Positions 1 through 9,512 of a stretch of DNA of 57,005 bases are shown one piece after another (positions within the stretch are counted from its first letter, which is position 1; the number at the start of each line of letters is the position of its first letter). A model generated the notes under the pieces. That model ran no database searches. It worked only from the letters and a program-made list of their open reading frames with translations, and was not told where the DNA came from. A program made the position numbers and the translations under genes. The DNA is from an uncultured Legionella sp. (GTDB taxonomy: Bacteria; Pseudomonadota; Gammaproteobacteria; Legionellales; Legionellaceae): NCBI GenBank assembly GCA_903877115.1, contig CAIRCS010000173.1, forward strand, positions 1 to 57,005. Direction: 5' to 3'.

Positions 1-1193
1 GCCTGCTTAATCAGCGTAATCATTTCATCAATATTGGCTAATGCAATGCCAAGTCCTTCCAAAACATGCGCACGATTCCGCGCTTTCTTTAACTCGAAAA
101 TACAACGACGTGTTACCACTTCTCGGCGGTGCTTCAGAAAATATTCTAATATTTGTTTGAGGTTTAAAGTCCTAGGTTGTTTGTCAACCAACGCAACCAT
201 ATTAATCCCAAACACAACCTGCATTTGCGTGTGTGCATACAGATTATTCAATATAACTTCAGCAATTTCTCCGCGCTTTAACTCAATGACCACGCGCATC
301 CCTTGCCGATCCGACTCATCTCGTAGACCAGAAATGCCTTCAATTTTTTTGTCACGGACCAATTCTGCAATCTTTTCCACCAAACGTGCTTTGTTCACTT
401 GGTAAGGCAATTCATTAATGATAATCGCATGCTTTTGCCCATCGCTTTCGATTTCAGTTTTTGCACGAATAGAAATACGCCCACGACCAGTGCGATATGC
501 TTCCACAATGCCCGCACGACCATTGATAATACCTGCCGTCGGAAAATCCGGGCCAGGTACAAAATTCATGAGTTCTTCAATCGTCAAATCTGGATTGGCA
601 ATCAATCCCAGTGTCGCATCTAAGATTTCATTTAAATTATGAGGTGGTATATTCGTAGCCATACCAACCGCAATCCCAGAGGAACCATTGATCAGCAAAT
701 TGGGAATACGGGTCGGCAATACAACCGGTGCAAATTCTGTTTCATCATAATTGGGTGCAAAATCTACGGTTTCTTTATCTAAATCAGCTAATAATGTATG
801 CGCCAATTTCGACATTCTAATTTCGGTATATCGCATGGCCGCAGGAGAGTCACCGTCTACCGAACCAAAGTTTCCTTGACCATCCACCAACATATATCGC
901 ATTGAAAAATTTTGCGCCATCCGTACGATGGTATCGTACACGGCTGTGTCACCATGCGGGTGATATTTACCAATCACATCCCCGACCACGCGCGCTGATT
1001 TTTTATACGGTTTAGACCAATCATTCCCCAATTCGCTCATCGCATACAATACGCGCCGATGCACAGGCTTCAGGCCATCGCGCACATCTGGCAAAGCGCG
1101 ACCGACGATGACGCTCATTGCATAGTCTAAATAGGATTGTTTTAATTCATCTTCAATATTGACCGGTATGATCTCTTTTGCGGAATAAGCCAT
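1..1193 (-). CDS. gyrA: DNA gyrase subunit A, N-terminal part (cut by window edge)
   Basis: Reading the minus strand from the ATG at 1193 gives a GyrA N-terminus that stays open to base 1, about 397 codons; the C-terminal half lies outside the window. GyrA is the breakage-reunion subunit of the type II topoisomerase that introduces negative supercoils. Visible landmarks are [20 protein letters not shown] near the start, the quinolone-resistance region [29 protein letters not shown] including the catalytic tyrosine, and [19 protein letters not shown]. The residue matching E. coli Ser83 is Thr and that matching Asp87 is Asp, a wild-type state known in Legionella and Pseudomonas. The gene is divergent from gltA. 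Identification is certain. Confidence 0.97.
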   Translation of the reverse strand, partial: MAYSAKEIIPVNIEDELKQSYLDYAMSVIVGRALPDVRDGLKPVHRRVLYAMSELGNDWSKPYKKSARVVGDVIGKYHPHGDTAVYDTIVRMAQNFSMRYMLVDGQGNFGSVDGDSPAAMRYTEIRMSKLAHTLLADLDKETVDFAPNYDETEFAPVVLPTRIPNLLINGSSGIAVGMATNIPPHNLNEILDATLGLIANPDLTIEELMNFVPGPDFPTAGIINGRAGIVEAYRTGRGRISIRAKTEIESDGQKHAIIINELPYQVNKARLVEKIAELVRDKKIEGISGLRDESDRQGMRVVIELKRGEIAEVILNNLYAHTQMQVVFGINMVALVDKQPRTLNLKQILEYFLKHRREVVTRRCIFELKKARNRAHVLEGLGIALANIDEMITLIKQ

Positions 1194-1354
1194 TGGAGCT
1201 GCTGCCTCTTAAAAACGGTACCTTTACTTAATCAGAAGTGTATCATATCTCCAAAAAAGAGGACAGATTATCCTTACTTTTCCAGGCAGGATTGTGGATT
1301 CGACCGGAAAATTTAGGTAAGATTAGAGTTCACACGCTTTATAAAAGGATCTTT

Positions 1355-2626
1355 ATGAAACCCGAGTCGGCCACATTAACTATTCCAGGACAGGACCCCA
1401 TTGATTTACCTATGTATCAACCTACTTTAGGCAATCCTGTGCTTGATATTGCTAAACTAGGCGACCACGGTGCTTTTACCTTCGATCCTGGCTTTATGTC
1501 CACCGCGTCCTGCGAATCGAAAATCACGTATATCGATGGAGATAAAGGAATATTGTTATATCGTGGATATCCTATCGATCAATTGGCTGAGAAAAAAACT
1601 TTTTTAGACATCTGCTATCTCCTTCTCAATGGAGAATTACCCCAAAAAGCAGAACAAACTTCGTTTCGCCAGCTTATCAATAATCATACGATGGTTCATC
1701 AACAAATGTACCAGTTTTTAAATGGCTTTCGCCGTGATGCACACCCTATGGCCATCATGGTGGGAATCGTAGGCGCATTGTCAGCGTTTTATCATGATTC
1801 CATCGACCTAACGAATCAACGCGACCGGTACACATCCGCCATTCGCTTAATCGCAAAAATACCAACATTAGCCGCTATGAGTTACAAATACTCAATCGGC
1901 ATGCCCTATATGTATCCGCAAAACAAAATGTCCTATACCGAAAACTTTTTGCATATGATGTTCGGAACCCCCTCTGAAAGCACCACTCCGAATCCCGTAT
2001 TGGTAAAAGCCATGGATACGATCTTCATTTTACACGCGGACCATGAACAAAATGCCTCGACTTCTACGGTACGTTTGGCCGGTTCTACGGGAGCGAATCC
2101 CTTTGCATGTATTTCAGCCGGCATTGGGGCTTTATGGGGGCCGGCTCATGGCGGCGCCAATGAAGCCTGTTTGAATATGCTCAAAGAAATTGGAGATATC
2201 AGTCGAATTAATGAATATCTCAAACGCGCGAAAGATAAAAACGACTCCTTCCGCTTGATGGGTTTTGGTCATCGCGTCTACAAGAGCTACGATCCCAGAG
2301 CATTGGTTATGCGTAAAACCTGTCATGAAGTCTTACATGCGGTGGGTGCAAAAGATGAACCTTTGTTCAAGCTTGCCATGGAATTAGAACGCATTGCTTT
2401 AGAAGACGATTATTTTATTGAGAAGAAATTGTATCCCAATGTCGACTTTTACTCAGGCCTCACTTTAAGCGCCATTGGCATTCCAACCAATATGTTTACG
2501 GTGATCTTTGCGTTAGCTAGAACCGTGGGATGGATGTCGCATTGGTTAGAAATGACAGCTGGACCCACCAAAATTGGCCGACCACGTCAATTATATACTG
2601 GAGAAAAGCAACGCGATGTTGTATGA
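1355..2626 (+). CDS. gltA: Citrate synthase (type II, hexameric type)
   Basis: Condenses oxaloacetate and acetyl-CoA to citrate, the entry step of the TCA cycle, in the cytosol. The frame is open from 1238, but the ATG at 1355 has AAAAGGA six bases upstream and gives 423 residues, close to the usual length of about 430, so I chose it. Catalytic residues are visible: His265 in [10 protein letters not shown], His306 in MGFGHRVYK and Asp364 in NVDFYSG. The N-terminal beta domain ([20 protein letters not shown]) is typical of Gram-negative type II enzymes. The stop codon lies inside the start of glpD (11-base overlap), so the two are probably co-transcribed. Divergent from gyrA. Confidence 0.97.
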   Translation: MKPESATLTIPGQDPIDLPMYQPTLGNPVLDIAKLGDHGAFTFDPGFMSTASCESKITYIDGDKGILLYRGYPIDQLAEKKTFLDICYLLLNGELPQKAEQTSFRQLINNHTMVHQQMYQFLNGFRRDAHPMAIMVGIVGALSAFYHDSIDLTNQRDRYTSAIRLIAKIPTLAAMSYKYSIGMPYMYPQNKMSYTENFLHMMFGTPSESTTPNPVLVKAMDTIFILHADHEQNASTSTVRLAGSTGANPFACISAGIGALWGPAHGGANEACLNMLKEIGDISRINEYLKRAKDKNDSFRLMGFGHRVYKSYDPRALVMRKTCHEVLHAVGAKDEPLFKLAMELERIALEDDYFIEKKLYPNVDFYSGLTLSAIGIPTNMFTVIFALARTVGWMSHWLEMTAGPTKIGRPRQLYTGEKQRDVV

Positions 2627-4100
2627 CCTGGTTGTCATAGGTGGCGGCATCAACGGCTGTGGATGCGCCGCCGATGCAGCACTGCGTGGTCTGTCGGTTC
2701 TGCTCTGCGAGCAAGACGATTTGGCAGCCCGCACTTCTTCCAATAGTAGTAAATTAATTCATGGCGGATTACGTTATTTAGAACAGTACCAATTCCGCTT
2801 AGTACATGATGCACTAGAAGAACAACGTATTTTGATGAGCATCGCACCCCATTCAATTTACCCCCTTGCCTTTGTACTACCCTATCGTTCCGGATTACGA
2901 CCTGCTTGGTTATTGCGTTGTGGATTGTTTTTATACGATCATTTGTCGCGCGCAAATCTCTTGCCAAATAGCAAAGCTTTATCTAGAAAAAAAGATGCGA
3001 ACTACTTCACACCCTTGCAGCAAGATATTAATAAAGGATTTATATTTTATGATGCGAAAACGCATGATGCACGTCTCACTCTCAACGTAGCTTTACTAGC
3101 TCAGGCACATGGCGCAACCATTTTGCCACGCACCCAATTTATTCAAGCCACCTCACAAGACAAGCATTGGCAAATCACCTTACAACCCAAAGAGGGGGAA
3201 GCCATTCAGATCACTGCCAAAGCCATCATCAATGCCGCAGGTCCGTGGGCAAGTCAAATTGCACAAACCTGTCATCAGCCCTTAGATCAAGCCATATCGT
3301 ATGTAAAAGGTAGTCATATTGTGGTGCCGGCATTTTATGCTGGGCAACATGCCTATTTATTACAAGCACAGGATCAACGCATCATTTTTGTCATCCCATA
3401 CCATGGTCAGCACCTTATCGGTACCACGGATGTTTTACTATCCAAAGCAGAACCCCATCCAAGCATTAGCCCTGAAGAAATTCAGTATTTAAAAGATATT
3501 ATTCACCAATATTTCCAGCATACTATAAATAAGATTACGGCAACTTGGTCTGGCATTCGTGCCCTGCCCGCCAATCCAAAACGGGGTCCATCGCAATTGA
3601 GTCGTGATTTTAGCTTCGAGTTTCATGCTCAACCCGCTCCCATGGTCACTATTATAAGCGGTAAACTCACCACTTACCGCCGTTTGGCTACTCAAGTCCT
3701 TGATAGCCTAAAGCCAGTTTTTCCGAATTTAGCGCCCACCACTACGCATGTCACGCCATTACCAGGCGGCGTATGGGAAAACAGATCTTTCACGGATTAT
3801 GTGCGCTACGCGCAGAAACACTATGCTTGGTTAGAACCTGCCATTCTTCAGCATTATCTCTACCATTATGGCAGTAGAACAGAAATCTTATTACAAAACT
3901 GTACCCAAGAAACTGATTTAGGCCGCGCGTTTGGGCCGATTTTACGGCAAAAAGAAGTGGATTTTCTCTGCCAAACCGAATGGGCCCAAACTGCCGAAGA
4001 TATTTTATGGCGCCGGACCCAATTGGGTTTGAGCATTGATAGTCAAGATGAGCAGGCTTTGAAAGCTTATTTGATTAGACTTCGCAACGATGTTCCGTAA
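2616..4100 (+). CDS. glpD: Aerobic glycerol-3-phosphate dehydrogenase (FAD-dependent)
   Basis: Membrane-associated flavoprotein that oxidises sn-glycerol-3-phosphate to dihydroxyacetone phosphate and passes electrons to quinone. The N-terminal dinucleotide fold is visible at residues 8-16 (IGGGINGCG), followed by the family signature [19 protein letters not shown] and the C-terminal RRTQLGL region. Length of 494 residues fits the family (about 500). The ATG at 2616 is preferred over an in-frame ATG at 2574 because it has GGAGAAAAG upstream and begins directly at the FAD-binding strand. It overlaps the end of gltA by 11 bases, so it is likely translationally coupled. Its 3' end overlaps the convergent pseudogene by 26 bases. 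Confidence 0.95.
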   Translation: MLYDLVVIGGGINGCGCAADAALRGLSVLLCEQDDLAARTSSNSSKLIHGGLRYLEQYQFRLVHDALEEQRILMSIAPHSIYPLAFVLPYRSGLRPAWLLRCGLFLYDHLSRANLLPNSKALSRKKDANYFTPLQQDINKGFIFYDAKTHDARLTLNVALLAQAHGATILPRTQFIQATSQDKHWQITLQPKEGEAIQITAKAIINAAGPWASQIAQTCHQPLDQAISYVKGSHIVVPAFYAGQHAYLLQAQDQRIIFVIPYHGQHLIGTTDVLLSKAEPHPSISPEEIQYLKDIIHQYFQHTINKITATWSGIRALPANPKRGPSQLSRDFSFEFHAQPAPMVTIISGKLTTYRRLATQVLDSLKPVFPNLAPTTTHVTPLPGGVWENRSFTDYVRYAQKHYAWLEPAILQHYLYHYGSRTEILLQNCTQETDLGRAFGPILRQKEVDFLCQTEWAQTAEDILWRRTQLGLSIDSQDEQALKAYLIRLRNDVP

Positions 4101-5065
4101 CATCCCCTCTTTCCAATTTTTTATTTTCTTTGCAAGAAGGCCCAGCCCATAGACTTCCAATAACTCCAGTAACCATACCCAACACGGATGTGCGCTCATT
4201 TTGCGTAACCGTCTTCTCTGCATAAGGTGTCACAATGTCTCCGAGTTTAGGTTTTTCCAATGGCCGACCCTCCAAATCATTCACATTGGTGGTTGCATAA
4301 GCCACGGAAGCTCCATTCGGCTTCCGATGCCTAAGCTGTGATTGCGGAACTCCGGAAGTAGTTTCTAAATCACGGTTCAGGTCGCTCACAAAATTACCTA
4401 AAAACACAGGGGTCAGCCGCGTAGTCTGCTTACAGCGTTGCAATAACTCTCCAGGATTAATACAAGAGCTAAGAATTTTAAGCAACCGCTCATGATTATT
4501 GGCAGTCATTAATTTTGGCGTTTTGGCTACCACTGCCAACAACTCGGCATAAATTAAAAAAACTTCGGGACGTGATGCAAATGAGTTTAGAAAATCCGCA
4601 TACTCTGTACCATAACTCCGCCATATCGGTGGATCGTTTAGTAAATGTAAAACATGCAAAAACCGAGCGTAATCACTAGCATTTGAAATAAACTTAGCAT
4701 AGTCCCGTGACCCCTGTTGGTACGTCGCTACACTGCAGGACCATGCTTAAATTGTCTACGCTAGATAATCCGTGATCTCGAAGTGTCACAACCTGTTTTA
4801 TAAGATCGCTCATAAAAAACTGCGATAAGCCAGATAAAAAATATACAACCAACTTGGTATACCAACTAGATATTAATAAAGAATCATGCAAATACGTGAT
4901 CAGTTCTGCCGCTTCTATTGTAGTAATCGTATGAACATCTTTATTTTCCAAGGTGTTTAAATGATTTTTAAGTTCGACAGGGAGGAATCCACGTAAAAAA
5001 TATAGGCTCTTATAATAATTTTGGAGAGTATTTAATGTGTCTTTTACTGCTTGCGATAAAGCCAT
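4075..5065 (-). pseudogene. Frameshifted gene of unknown function, alpha-helical protein
   Basis: Two minus-strand frames abut. The first, from the ATG at 5065 (MALSQAVKDTLNTLQNYYK), ends at a TAA at 4694-4696. The second is open from 4746 down to a TAA at 4075-4077. Both frames are open together over 4697-4746, and the second reads smoothly upstream of any start codon (QQGSRDYAKFISNASDYARF), with only a TTG at 4659 as possible initiator. One inserted base or a two-base deletion near 4700-4745 would therefore explain a broken gene of about 330 codons. The product looks helical and Leu-rich with no family I recognise. The 3' end overlaps glpD by 26 bases. Two separate genes, or a sequencing error, remain possible. 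Confidence 0.6.
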
Positions 5066-5175
5066 AGTCGGTATCCGCTCAAAAACAATGAGCAATTTTA
5101 ACACAAACACAAACCAAATCAACTTTTTTTTGGACAATATGGGTTGTAAATGGATTTTAGATCCGAGCGCCCCCC

Positions 5176-5278
5176 CCCCAGGTACGTCATCCTGAGCCGA
5201 AGCGAAGGATCTCTAATTAACTAGGTTTGTGCCTAATTCCGGAGATCCTTCGCTTCGCTCAGGATGACGTACCTGGGG
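5176..5278. repeat. Palindromic repeat, family B (tacgtcatcctgagc type)
   Basis: Arm 1 at 5176-5213 and arm 2 at 5242-5278 are reverse complements over 37 bases with a single extra C in arm 1; the loop is 28 bases. The core reads GTACGTCATCCTGAG and GCGAAGGATCTC. A diverged second copy is at 20023-20141 and a half copy near 24730. It lies in the 310-base spacer 5066-5375 between two minus-strand genes. Just left is a run of nine C (5171-5179) and the fragment ATCCGAGC, which matches the start of family A. I see no gene in the rest of this spacer. No transposase is nearby, so this is a non-autonomous palindromic repeat, possibly a terminator-like hairpin. Confidence 0.85.
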
Positions 5279-5375
5279 AGTGACGCCGCGCGATTTAAGG
5301 TTAATGGTTGCAAACTAAGGTTGGGCTTGACCTAATGACTTTTCGTTGATCCAATGCTCTGCTAACTTCCTATCG

Positions 5376-6101
5376 CTATCTAAACAACTCTGCGAGCTGC
5401 GCATCTATAGCCTGTAATTCCTTTTGAAGAGCATGGATGAGAGGCAAATCTTGGCCTGTCTGCATGGTTTCTAAGGTCGCAGCTACCGCCGTGCGTTGAG
5501 CAGAAAGTTGGGTCTGCTTAGTTTGGATTTGCTCCAACCACTGCGTTCGTGTCCCCATTTTATCTAAAACAGCCTTGGGACGATCTTTGATATGTTGCTG
5601 CGTACGACAAATATGAACCAGAACATGAATTTTACGACTGAGACGCTCACTCCAATAGACAACCATAGCATCTGAGGTTTTCGGGGTAATCACATCCAAA
5701 TCTCTGGCAATATCTGCGATACAATCTAGTCCGGACGTCACATCACGGAACAAACCAGCAGGCAACAGTTTTAAGGGAAAAAAATCACCAAATTTTAATA
5801 TTTGACGCTCCAACTCGGGGAGTCGTTCGCGGATACGTGTGATTGACTGGGAGCAGTCCATAATAACTCTCATTATATAACTATTCAGCATTTTTCGAGG
5901 AAACGCCCTATTTACTATAAAACCAGATATCCGAGCCGTAACCGTCAGGCTCGGATCACGCTCAAAATTAAACACCAACGGTGACACAGTAATTTTGTCC
6001 TGTTCTGATACTGATTCGAGGGGTGGCATTGCGGGAGGGCTCCCGGCGCGCGCAGCTTGCGAGCACGTCGGGATACCCACGATGACAGGACCCCGAGGCA
6101 A
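5376..6101 (-). CDS. Possible primosomal replication protein PriC homologue with repeat-derived N-terminus
   Basis: 241 codons. The C-terminal 170 residues are helical and resemble the PriC (primosomal protein N'') layout: a long N-terminal helix (ITRIRERLPELERQILKFG), a central W/L-rich part (VVYWSERLSRKIHVLVHIC), then RTQWLEQIQTKQTQL and a closing helix (ALQKELQAIDAQLAEL). PriC loads the replicative helicase at stalled forks. I matched by pattern only, so the assignment is tentative. The first 70 codons read through two repeats: the inverted-repeat segment 5982-6157 supplies the apparent start, and a family A palindrome (5929-5956) encodes DPSLTVTARISG. A later Met at 5891 (MLNSYIMRVIMD) may be the real start. 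Downstream of tsaC on the same strand. Confidence 0.5.
   Translation of the reverse strand: MPRGPVIVGIPTCSQAARAGSPPAMPPLESVSEQDKITVSPLVFNFERDPSLTVTARISGFIVNRAFPRKMLNSYIMRVIMDCSQSITRIRERLPELERQILKFGDFFPLKLLPAGLFRDVTSGLDCIADIARDLDVITPKTSDAMVVYWSERLSRKIHVLVHICRTQQHIKDRPKAVLDKMGTRTQWLEQIQTKQTQLSAQRTAVAATLETMQTGQDLPLIHALQKELQAIDAQLAELFR
5929..5956. repeat. Short palindrome, family A (atccgagccgtgaccg type), inside a coding frame
   Basis: ATCCGAGCC and GGCTCGGAT form a perfect 9-base stem around a 10-base loop containing GTAACCGTCA. The sequence matches one arm of the longer family A palindromes at 15638-15745 and 44087-44162. It lies inside the PriC-like reading frame, where the minus strand encodes DPSLTVTARIS without breaking the frame. 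Confidence 0.7.
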
Positions 6102-6157
6102 AGATTCAAATTCAGTGCTCGCTTAAAAATGTATCACCAGACAAAATTACTGTGTCA
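5982..6157. repeat. Segment bounded by 18-base perfect inverted repeats (MITE-like)
   Basis: TGACACAGTAATTTTGTC at 5982-5999 is repeated as its exact reverse complement at 6140-6157, enclosing 140 bases. The interior is GC-richer than the surroundings and holds the apparent start codon (6101) of the PriC-like frame. No clear target-site duplication is seen; the flanks share only an ACG trinucleotide. It fits a small non-autonomous element or an inverted duplication. It lies directly downstream of the tsaC stop codon. Confidence 0.6.
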
Positions 6158-6163
6158 ACGCCT

Positions 6164-6715
6164 CTATCGTAACTGCTGATTCGTCACGGCATCAAAAATC
6201 AAACTAGGTCGCGTCTCAGTGCCCAAATCACCCAATACCACACCATCTAAACCAGTATTGAACAATTGCTCCACCTCTTCTAGCGAAAGTGCCGGCGTTT
6301 TGCCATGTGGATTAGCACTCGTAGAAACAATAGGGCCTAATTGACATAATTTCTGAGCAATAGGGTGTGCCGTCATTCTGACTGCGATGGTATTATGCGA
6401 ACCCGACACCCAATCCGGTACATTTTCAGATTTGGGAAACACCCAAGTCACCGGCCCAGGCCAAGTTTCTTTAATGGCCTCTAGACGCGTTATGGACACA
6501 TCTCCAATCAAAGAAAATAATTGTGGCCAATCTGCAATCAGCACAATTAAGCCTTGCTGAAGCGGGCGCCCTTTGAGTGCCAAAATACGCTCCACAGCGG
6601 TTTGATTAAATGGGTCACAGCCCAAACCATATACCGCTTCCGTAGGATAAGCCAACACTTGTCCTTCTTGGATATCCAGCAAAGCTTGATTGAGATCAGA
6701 AATATGTTGAATCAT
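6164..6715 (-). CDS. tsaC: Threonylcarbamoyl-AMP synthase (YrdC/Sua5 family)
   Basis: Makes L-threonylcarbamoyl-AMP from threonine, bicarbonate and ATP, the first step of t6A formation at position 37 of ANN-decoding tRNAs. 183 residues is the short TsaC form, without the Sua5 C-terminal domain. Family landmarks are [16 protein letters not shown] near residue 22, the KGRP nucleotide-binding motif around residue 50, [10 protein letters not shown] and the [10 protein letters not shown] loop. The start ATG overlaps the ppiB stop as ATGA, so translation is probably coupled. It is the last gene of the dsbB-tgt-ppiB-tsaC run, joining two tRNA-modifying enzymes with two folding enzymes. Confidence 0.94.
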   Translation of the reverse strand: MIQHISDLNQALLDIQEGQVLAYPTEAVYGLGCDPFNQTAVERILALKGRPLQQGLIVLIADWPQLFSLIGDVSITRLEAIKETWPGPVTWVFPKSENVPDWVSGSHNTIAVRMTAHPIAQKLCQLGPIVSTSANPHGKTPALSLEEVEQLFNTGLDGVVLGDLGTETRPSLIFDAVTNQQLR

Positions 6716-7206
6716 ACACTCTCAGCAATCGAAAGAATCGCAATAGACTCAAGTGGCACATCAGAATGGCCGCCTTTATGGCCTGTTTTGGCTTTTGCAA
6801 TCGCATCCACCACATCCATTCCTTCCACAACTTCCCCAAATACACAGTATCCGAATTCTTGAGAGTTTTCTCCCTTAAAATTCAAAAACTGATTATCTAC
6901 CAAATTAATAAAAAACTGAGCAGATGCCGAATGCGGCTCAGAAGTTCTTGCCATTGCAATCGTACCCCGTTTATTCAATTTACCCGTCTTAGCCTCGTTC
7001 ACCACTTTGTTTGGAGCTGGCTTAGTTTGCATATCAGCATCTAAACCACCCCCTTGAATCATAAATCCATTGATCACTCTATGGAAAATAGTATCAGAAT
7101 AAAATCCGCTGCGAACATAATTTAGAAAATTTTCCGCAGTTTTAGGAGTACCCTCTTCATCCAAACGCAGCGTAATATCTCCCAATGATGTTTTGATCAA
7201 AATCAT
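6712..7206 (-). CDS. ppiB: Cytosolic peptidyl-prolyl cis-trans isomerase, cyclophilin type
   Basis: Catalyses cis-trans isomerisation of prolyl bonds during folding. 164 residues with no signal peptide, which fits the cytoplasmic PpiB rather than periplasmic PpiA. Catalytic and substrate-binding motifs are present: [13 protein letters not shown] with the active-site Arg near residue 41, [20 protein letters not shown], and the C-terminal [15 protein letters not shown]. It overlaps tgt upstream and tsaC downstream, each by four bases (ATGA), so the three form one translational unit. Confidence 0.96.
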   Translation of the reverse strand: MILIKTSLGDITLRLDEEGTPKTAENFLNYVRSGFYSDTIFHRVINGFMIQGGGLDADMQTKPAPNKVVNEAKTGKLNKRGTIAMARTSEPHSASAQFFINLVDNQFLNFKGENSQEFGYCVFGEVVEGMDVVDAIAKAKTGHKGGHSDVPLESIAILSIAESV

Positions 7207-8381
7207 AATGACTCCTTAAAAATATGTTCTCGCATTTTATCACAAACCGCATGTAAAACATGGATATTATGAATACAAGCCAATGCAGTGAACAAATGAA
7301 ATTTTTGTTTAAATAAATGATGCAAATACGCACGCGAATACTGTTGGCACGTGCTGCATTTACAATCTTGCATAATGGGTTGTTCGTCGTTTGCAAAACA
7401 GGCTTTTTTGATTTGGATCCGACCTTGTTCATGTTCGGATTCAAAGCGCAACCATTCCCCATCCGGCACCACAGTACCGCAATACAAAGCACCATGCCGT
7501 GCATTACGCGTCGGTGCAACGCAATCGAAGATATCAATCCCCTGAGCAACCACATCTAATAAATCCTGGGGTGACATACCGACGCCCATAGTATATCTTA
7601 TTTTTGTTTCTGGGAGCACTTTGCGTACCCATTCCACCACTTTAACCGTCGCCGCCATATCAAACCCAATGGTTTCACCCCCAATTGCCAGGCCATCTAC
7701 CGCTTGACCAGCCACAAATTCGGCACTTTCTAGACGCAATTCAGGATAAACCCCGCCTTGAATAATCCCGAATAACGCTTGTTGCGCGCCATAGCGAGAA
7801 GTTGGATGGGTTTGATGATAGTCGATAGATTCCAATAACCAACGATGGGTACGCTGCATAATATGTTGCGCTTCAGCATAGGTCGCCGCATCAGGCGTAC
7901 ATTGATCAAACGCCATAATAATATCAGCACCAATGATTTTTTGGGTAGCCAACGACATCCCAGGCGTCATATGAATGAGGCGCTCACTCTGGGGTAACAT
8001 AAAATGAGCCCCCTCTTCGTCTACCGTACAAATTTTCTTCGACAATGAAAATACTTGAAAGCCGCCGCTATCAGTCAACATGGGACCATGCCACCCCATA
8101 AACTGATGCATACCGCCCGCCCGCTCAATGACTTCCATGCCTGGTGCACACAACATATGGTAGGTATTACCCCCCAAAATAATCTGACTTCCGCTGGCCC
8201 ACAGTTCCGTTGGCGTCATATTATTCACCCCAGCTCGTGTCCCAACCGGCATAAAAGTCGGTGTGGTGAACATCCCGTGGGGTGTCTGGACCTGCATCAC
8301 GCGTGCAGCCGTACTTGAATGGCGGTGCAGTACTTGACAGGCAAAACGATTAGAATCTTTAGAGTCGAATGAAGCAGTCAT
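7203..8381 (-). CDS. tgt: Queuine tRNA-ribosyltransferase
   Basis: Exchanges guanine-34 for preQ1 in the anticodon of GUN tRNAs, a step in queuosine synthesis. Signature blocks are [29 protein letters not shown] with the catalytic Asp, [24 protein letters not shown] with the nucleophile Asp, and a C-terminal zinc site CKCSTC followed by SRAYLHHLF and IHNIHVLH. I use the ATG at 8381, one base past the dsbB stop (TAATATG, termination-reinitiation). A GTG at 8396, preceded by GAGGAAGC, would add five residues and overlap dsbB; the choice is open. The stop overlaps the ppiB start as ATGA. Confidence 0.96.
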   Translation of the reverse strand: MTASFDSKDSNRFACQVLHRHSSTAARVMQVQTPHGMFTTPTFMPVGTRAGVNNMTPTELWASGSQIILGGNTYHMLCAPGMEVIERAGGMHQFMGWHGPMLTDSGGFQVFSLSKKICTVDEEGAHFMLPQSERLIHMTPGMSLATQKIIGADIIMAFDQCTPDAATYAEAQHIMQRTHRWLLESIDYHQTHPTSRYGAQQALFGIIQGGVYPELRLESAEFVAGQAVDGLAIGGETIGFDMAATVKVVEWVRKVLPETKIRYTMGVGMSPQDLLDVVAQGIDIFDCVAPTRNARHGALYCGTVVPDGEWLRFESEHEQGRIQIKKACFANDEQPIMQDCKCSTCQQYSRAYLHHLFKQKFHLFTALACIHNIHVLHAVCDKMREHIFKESL

Positions 8382-8382
8382 A

Positions 8383-8898
8383 TTAGAATTTTGCACGCTT
8401 CCTCATTGTAAAAAAAACCTGGGTATAAACATAAACACTCGACGCAAACATGGATACAAAATAGAGCGCAGACCACAAAGGAATCGACAATCCATACCAT
8501 TGCCAATCCACATGTGAACAATCACTGTTTCCCCAAAAAAAGGATTTGAGGATCATATCCCAAGAAAAATAGTGAAACATTGCCTGCAAGCCAGGCATAC
8601 ATTGCTCAGTCACTTCAACTGGCAATGATTGCAACCACAATTGGCGACTAGCAAAATATAAACCCAAACCAGCAAAAATACATTGCAGCAAAGAAACGAC
8701 TCTAGCGCGCCGCACACTCGCCACAAACATCCCCCACATACATGTAAACCCAAATAAAAAGGAACAGGTACGTTGCATAAAACATAAAGGACAAGGTTTT
8801 AATTGATTCAACATTTCAATATAGAAAGAAAACCCTACCACGAAAATACTGATAAATAACATGAAGTTCTGAAATTTCCGATACGTTGTTTTTTGCAT
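8383..8898 (-). CDS. dsbB: Disulfide bond formation protein B
   Basis: Inner-membrane protein that reoxidises DsbA using quinone. 171 residues with four hydrophobic segments at about 10-28, 44-62, 69-87 and 140-162. The first periplasmic loop carries the redox pair in PCPLC, right after the first segment. The second loop has Cys in EQCMPG and a further Cys in NSDCSHVDW. Start ATG at 8898 is preceded by AAGGATAAGAT. It heads the dsbB-tgt-ppiB-tsaC operon, with a good promoter at 8950-8978. A role in disulfide formation for secreted proteins would suit the protease and pilin genes elsewhere in the window. Confidence 0.93.
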   Translation of the reverse strand: MQKTTYRKFQNFMLFISIFVVGFSFYIEMLNQLKPCPLCFMQRTCSFLFGFTCMWGMFVASVRRARVVSLLQCIFAGLGLYFASRQLWLQSLPVEVTEQCMPGLQAMFHYFSWDMILKSFFWGNSDCSHVDWQWYGLSIPLWSALYFVSMFASSVYVYTQVFFTMRKRAKF

Positions 8899-8949
8899 AT
8901 CTTATCCTTAGATAAACGCGATGCGCTGCCTATGCAGGCTATTAAAAAG

Positions 8950-8978
8950 ATTATAAGCTTGCTACATACAAGTCGCAA
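8950..8978 (-). promoter_or_regulatory. Sigma70-like promoter for dsbB operon
   Basis: On the minus strand TTGCGA (8973-8978) and TATAAT (8950-8955) are separated by exactly 17 bases. The -10 box is a full consensus match and the -35 box matches in most positions. It is 50 bases upstream of the dsbB start and faces it. This is the best promoter match noticed in the window. Confidence 0.7.
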
Positions 8979-9041
8979 GCATGCGACAGGCAAAATAAAA
9001 CCAAATTATCTGCGCCGTAACCATAAATTGTCGCACCCACC

Positions 9042-9512
9042 CTATTCAACCCCGAATATCACCGATATTTTTACCACCCCCGACACATTGGTTTTAGTCA
9101 CATCCAAGTTTTTTACAGTCAGTGTGTAACGCATACTTTGGACACGTAACCACTCCATAAAAGCATTATACGGCACGTCATCAAAGCTCAATTGGATTTC
9201 ACCACTCGCAGTTTGCGCTAATTGATAAGGAAATCGATGAAAAGATGCGCGCTTCAATACCTGGGTTAATATAGACAATAAATTACCCGCAGCAACCTTC
9301 TTAGGTTGTTTTTCCTGACTATAGTTTTTCTGGGCATGGCGCATCCACATCAGTGTGCTATTTTTTTCATACCAATGTTTGCGTGCACTCGATACTGCGG
9401 TCGTCAATGGCGAAAACAGGACCGCATAAAAAAGATAGGCTACGAGACAGAGTCCGGCAACTACAACGGCTGTTTGCTCACGTTCATTGAATTGCTGCCA
9501 ATGGGCTTTCAT
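9042..9512 (-). CDS. gspM: Type II secretion system protein M
   Basis: Bitopic inner-membrane component of the type II secretion platform that pairs with GspL. 156 residues: a short cytoplasmic N-terminus (MKAHWQQFNEREQTA), one membrane segment at about 16-36, a coiled stretch, and a periplasmic ferredoxin-like domain (SFHRFPYQLAQTASGEIQL, VPYNAFMEWLRVQ). The start ATG overlaps the gspL stop by four bases. In Legionella the lspL-lspM pair also stands apart from the main lsp clusters, which fits this layout. Confidence 0.88.
   Translation of the reverse strand: MKAHWQQFNEREQTAVVVAGLCLVAYLFYAVLFSPLTTAVSSARKHWYEKNSTLMWMRHAQKNYSQEKQPKKVAAGNLLSILTQVLKRASFHRFPYQLAQTASGEIQLSFDDVPYNAFMEWLRVQSMRYTLTVKNLDVTKTNVSGVVKISVIFGVE

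Noticed and set aside
1238..1354. Upstream extension of citrate synthase to 1238
   Set aside because: The added residues do not resemble the family and the ATG at 1355 has a better ribosome site.
4657..4659. TTG at 4659 as start of a separate 194-residue gene
   Set aside because: The same frame is open and reads smoothly upstream to 4746, and the preceding frame ends within that overlap; a frameshift explains both better.
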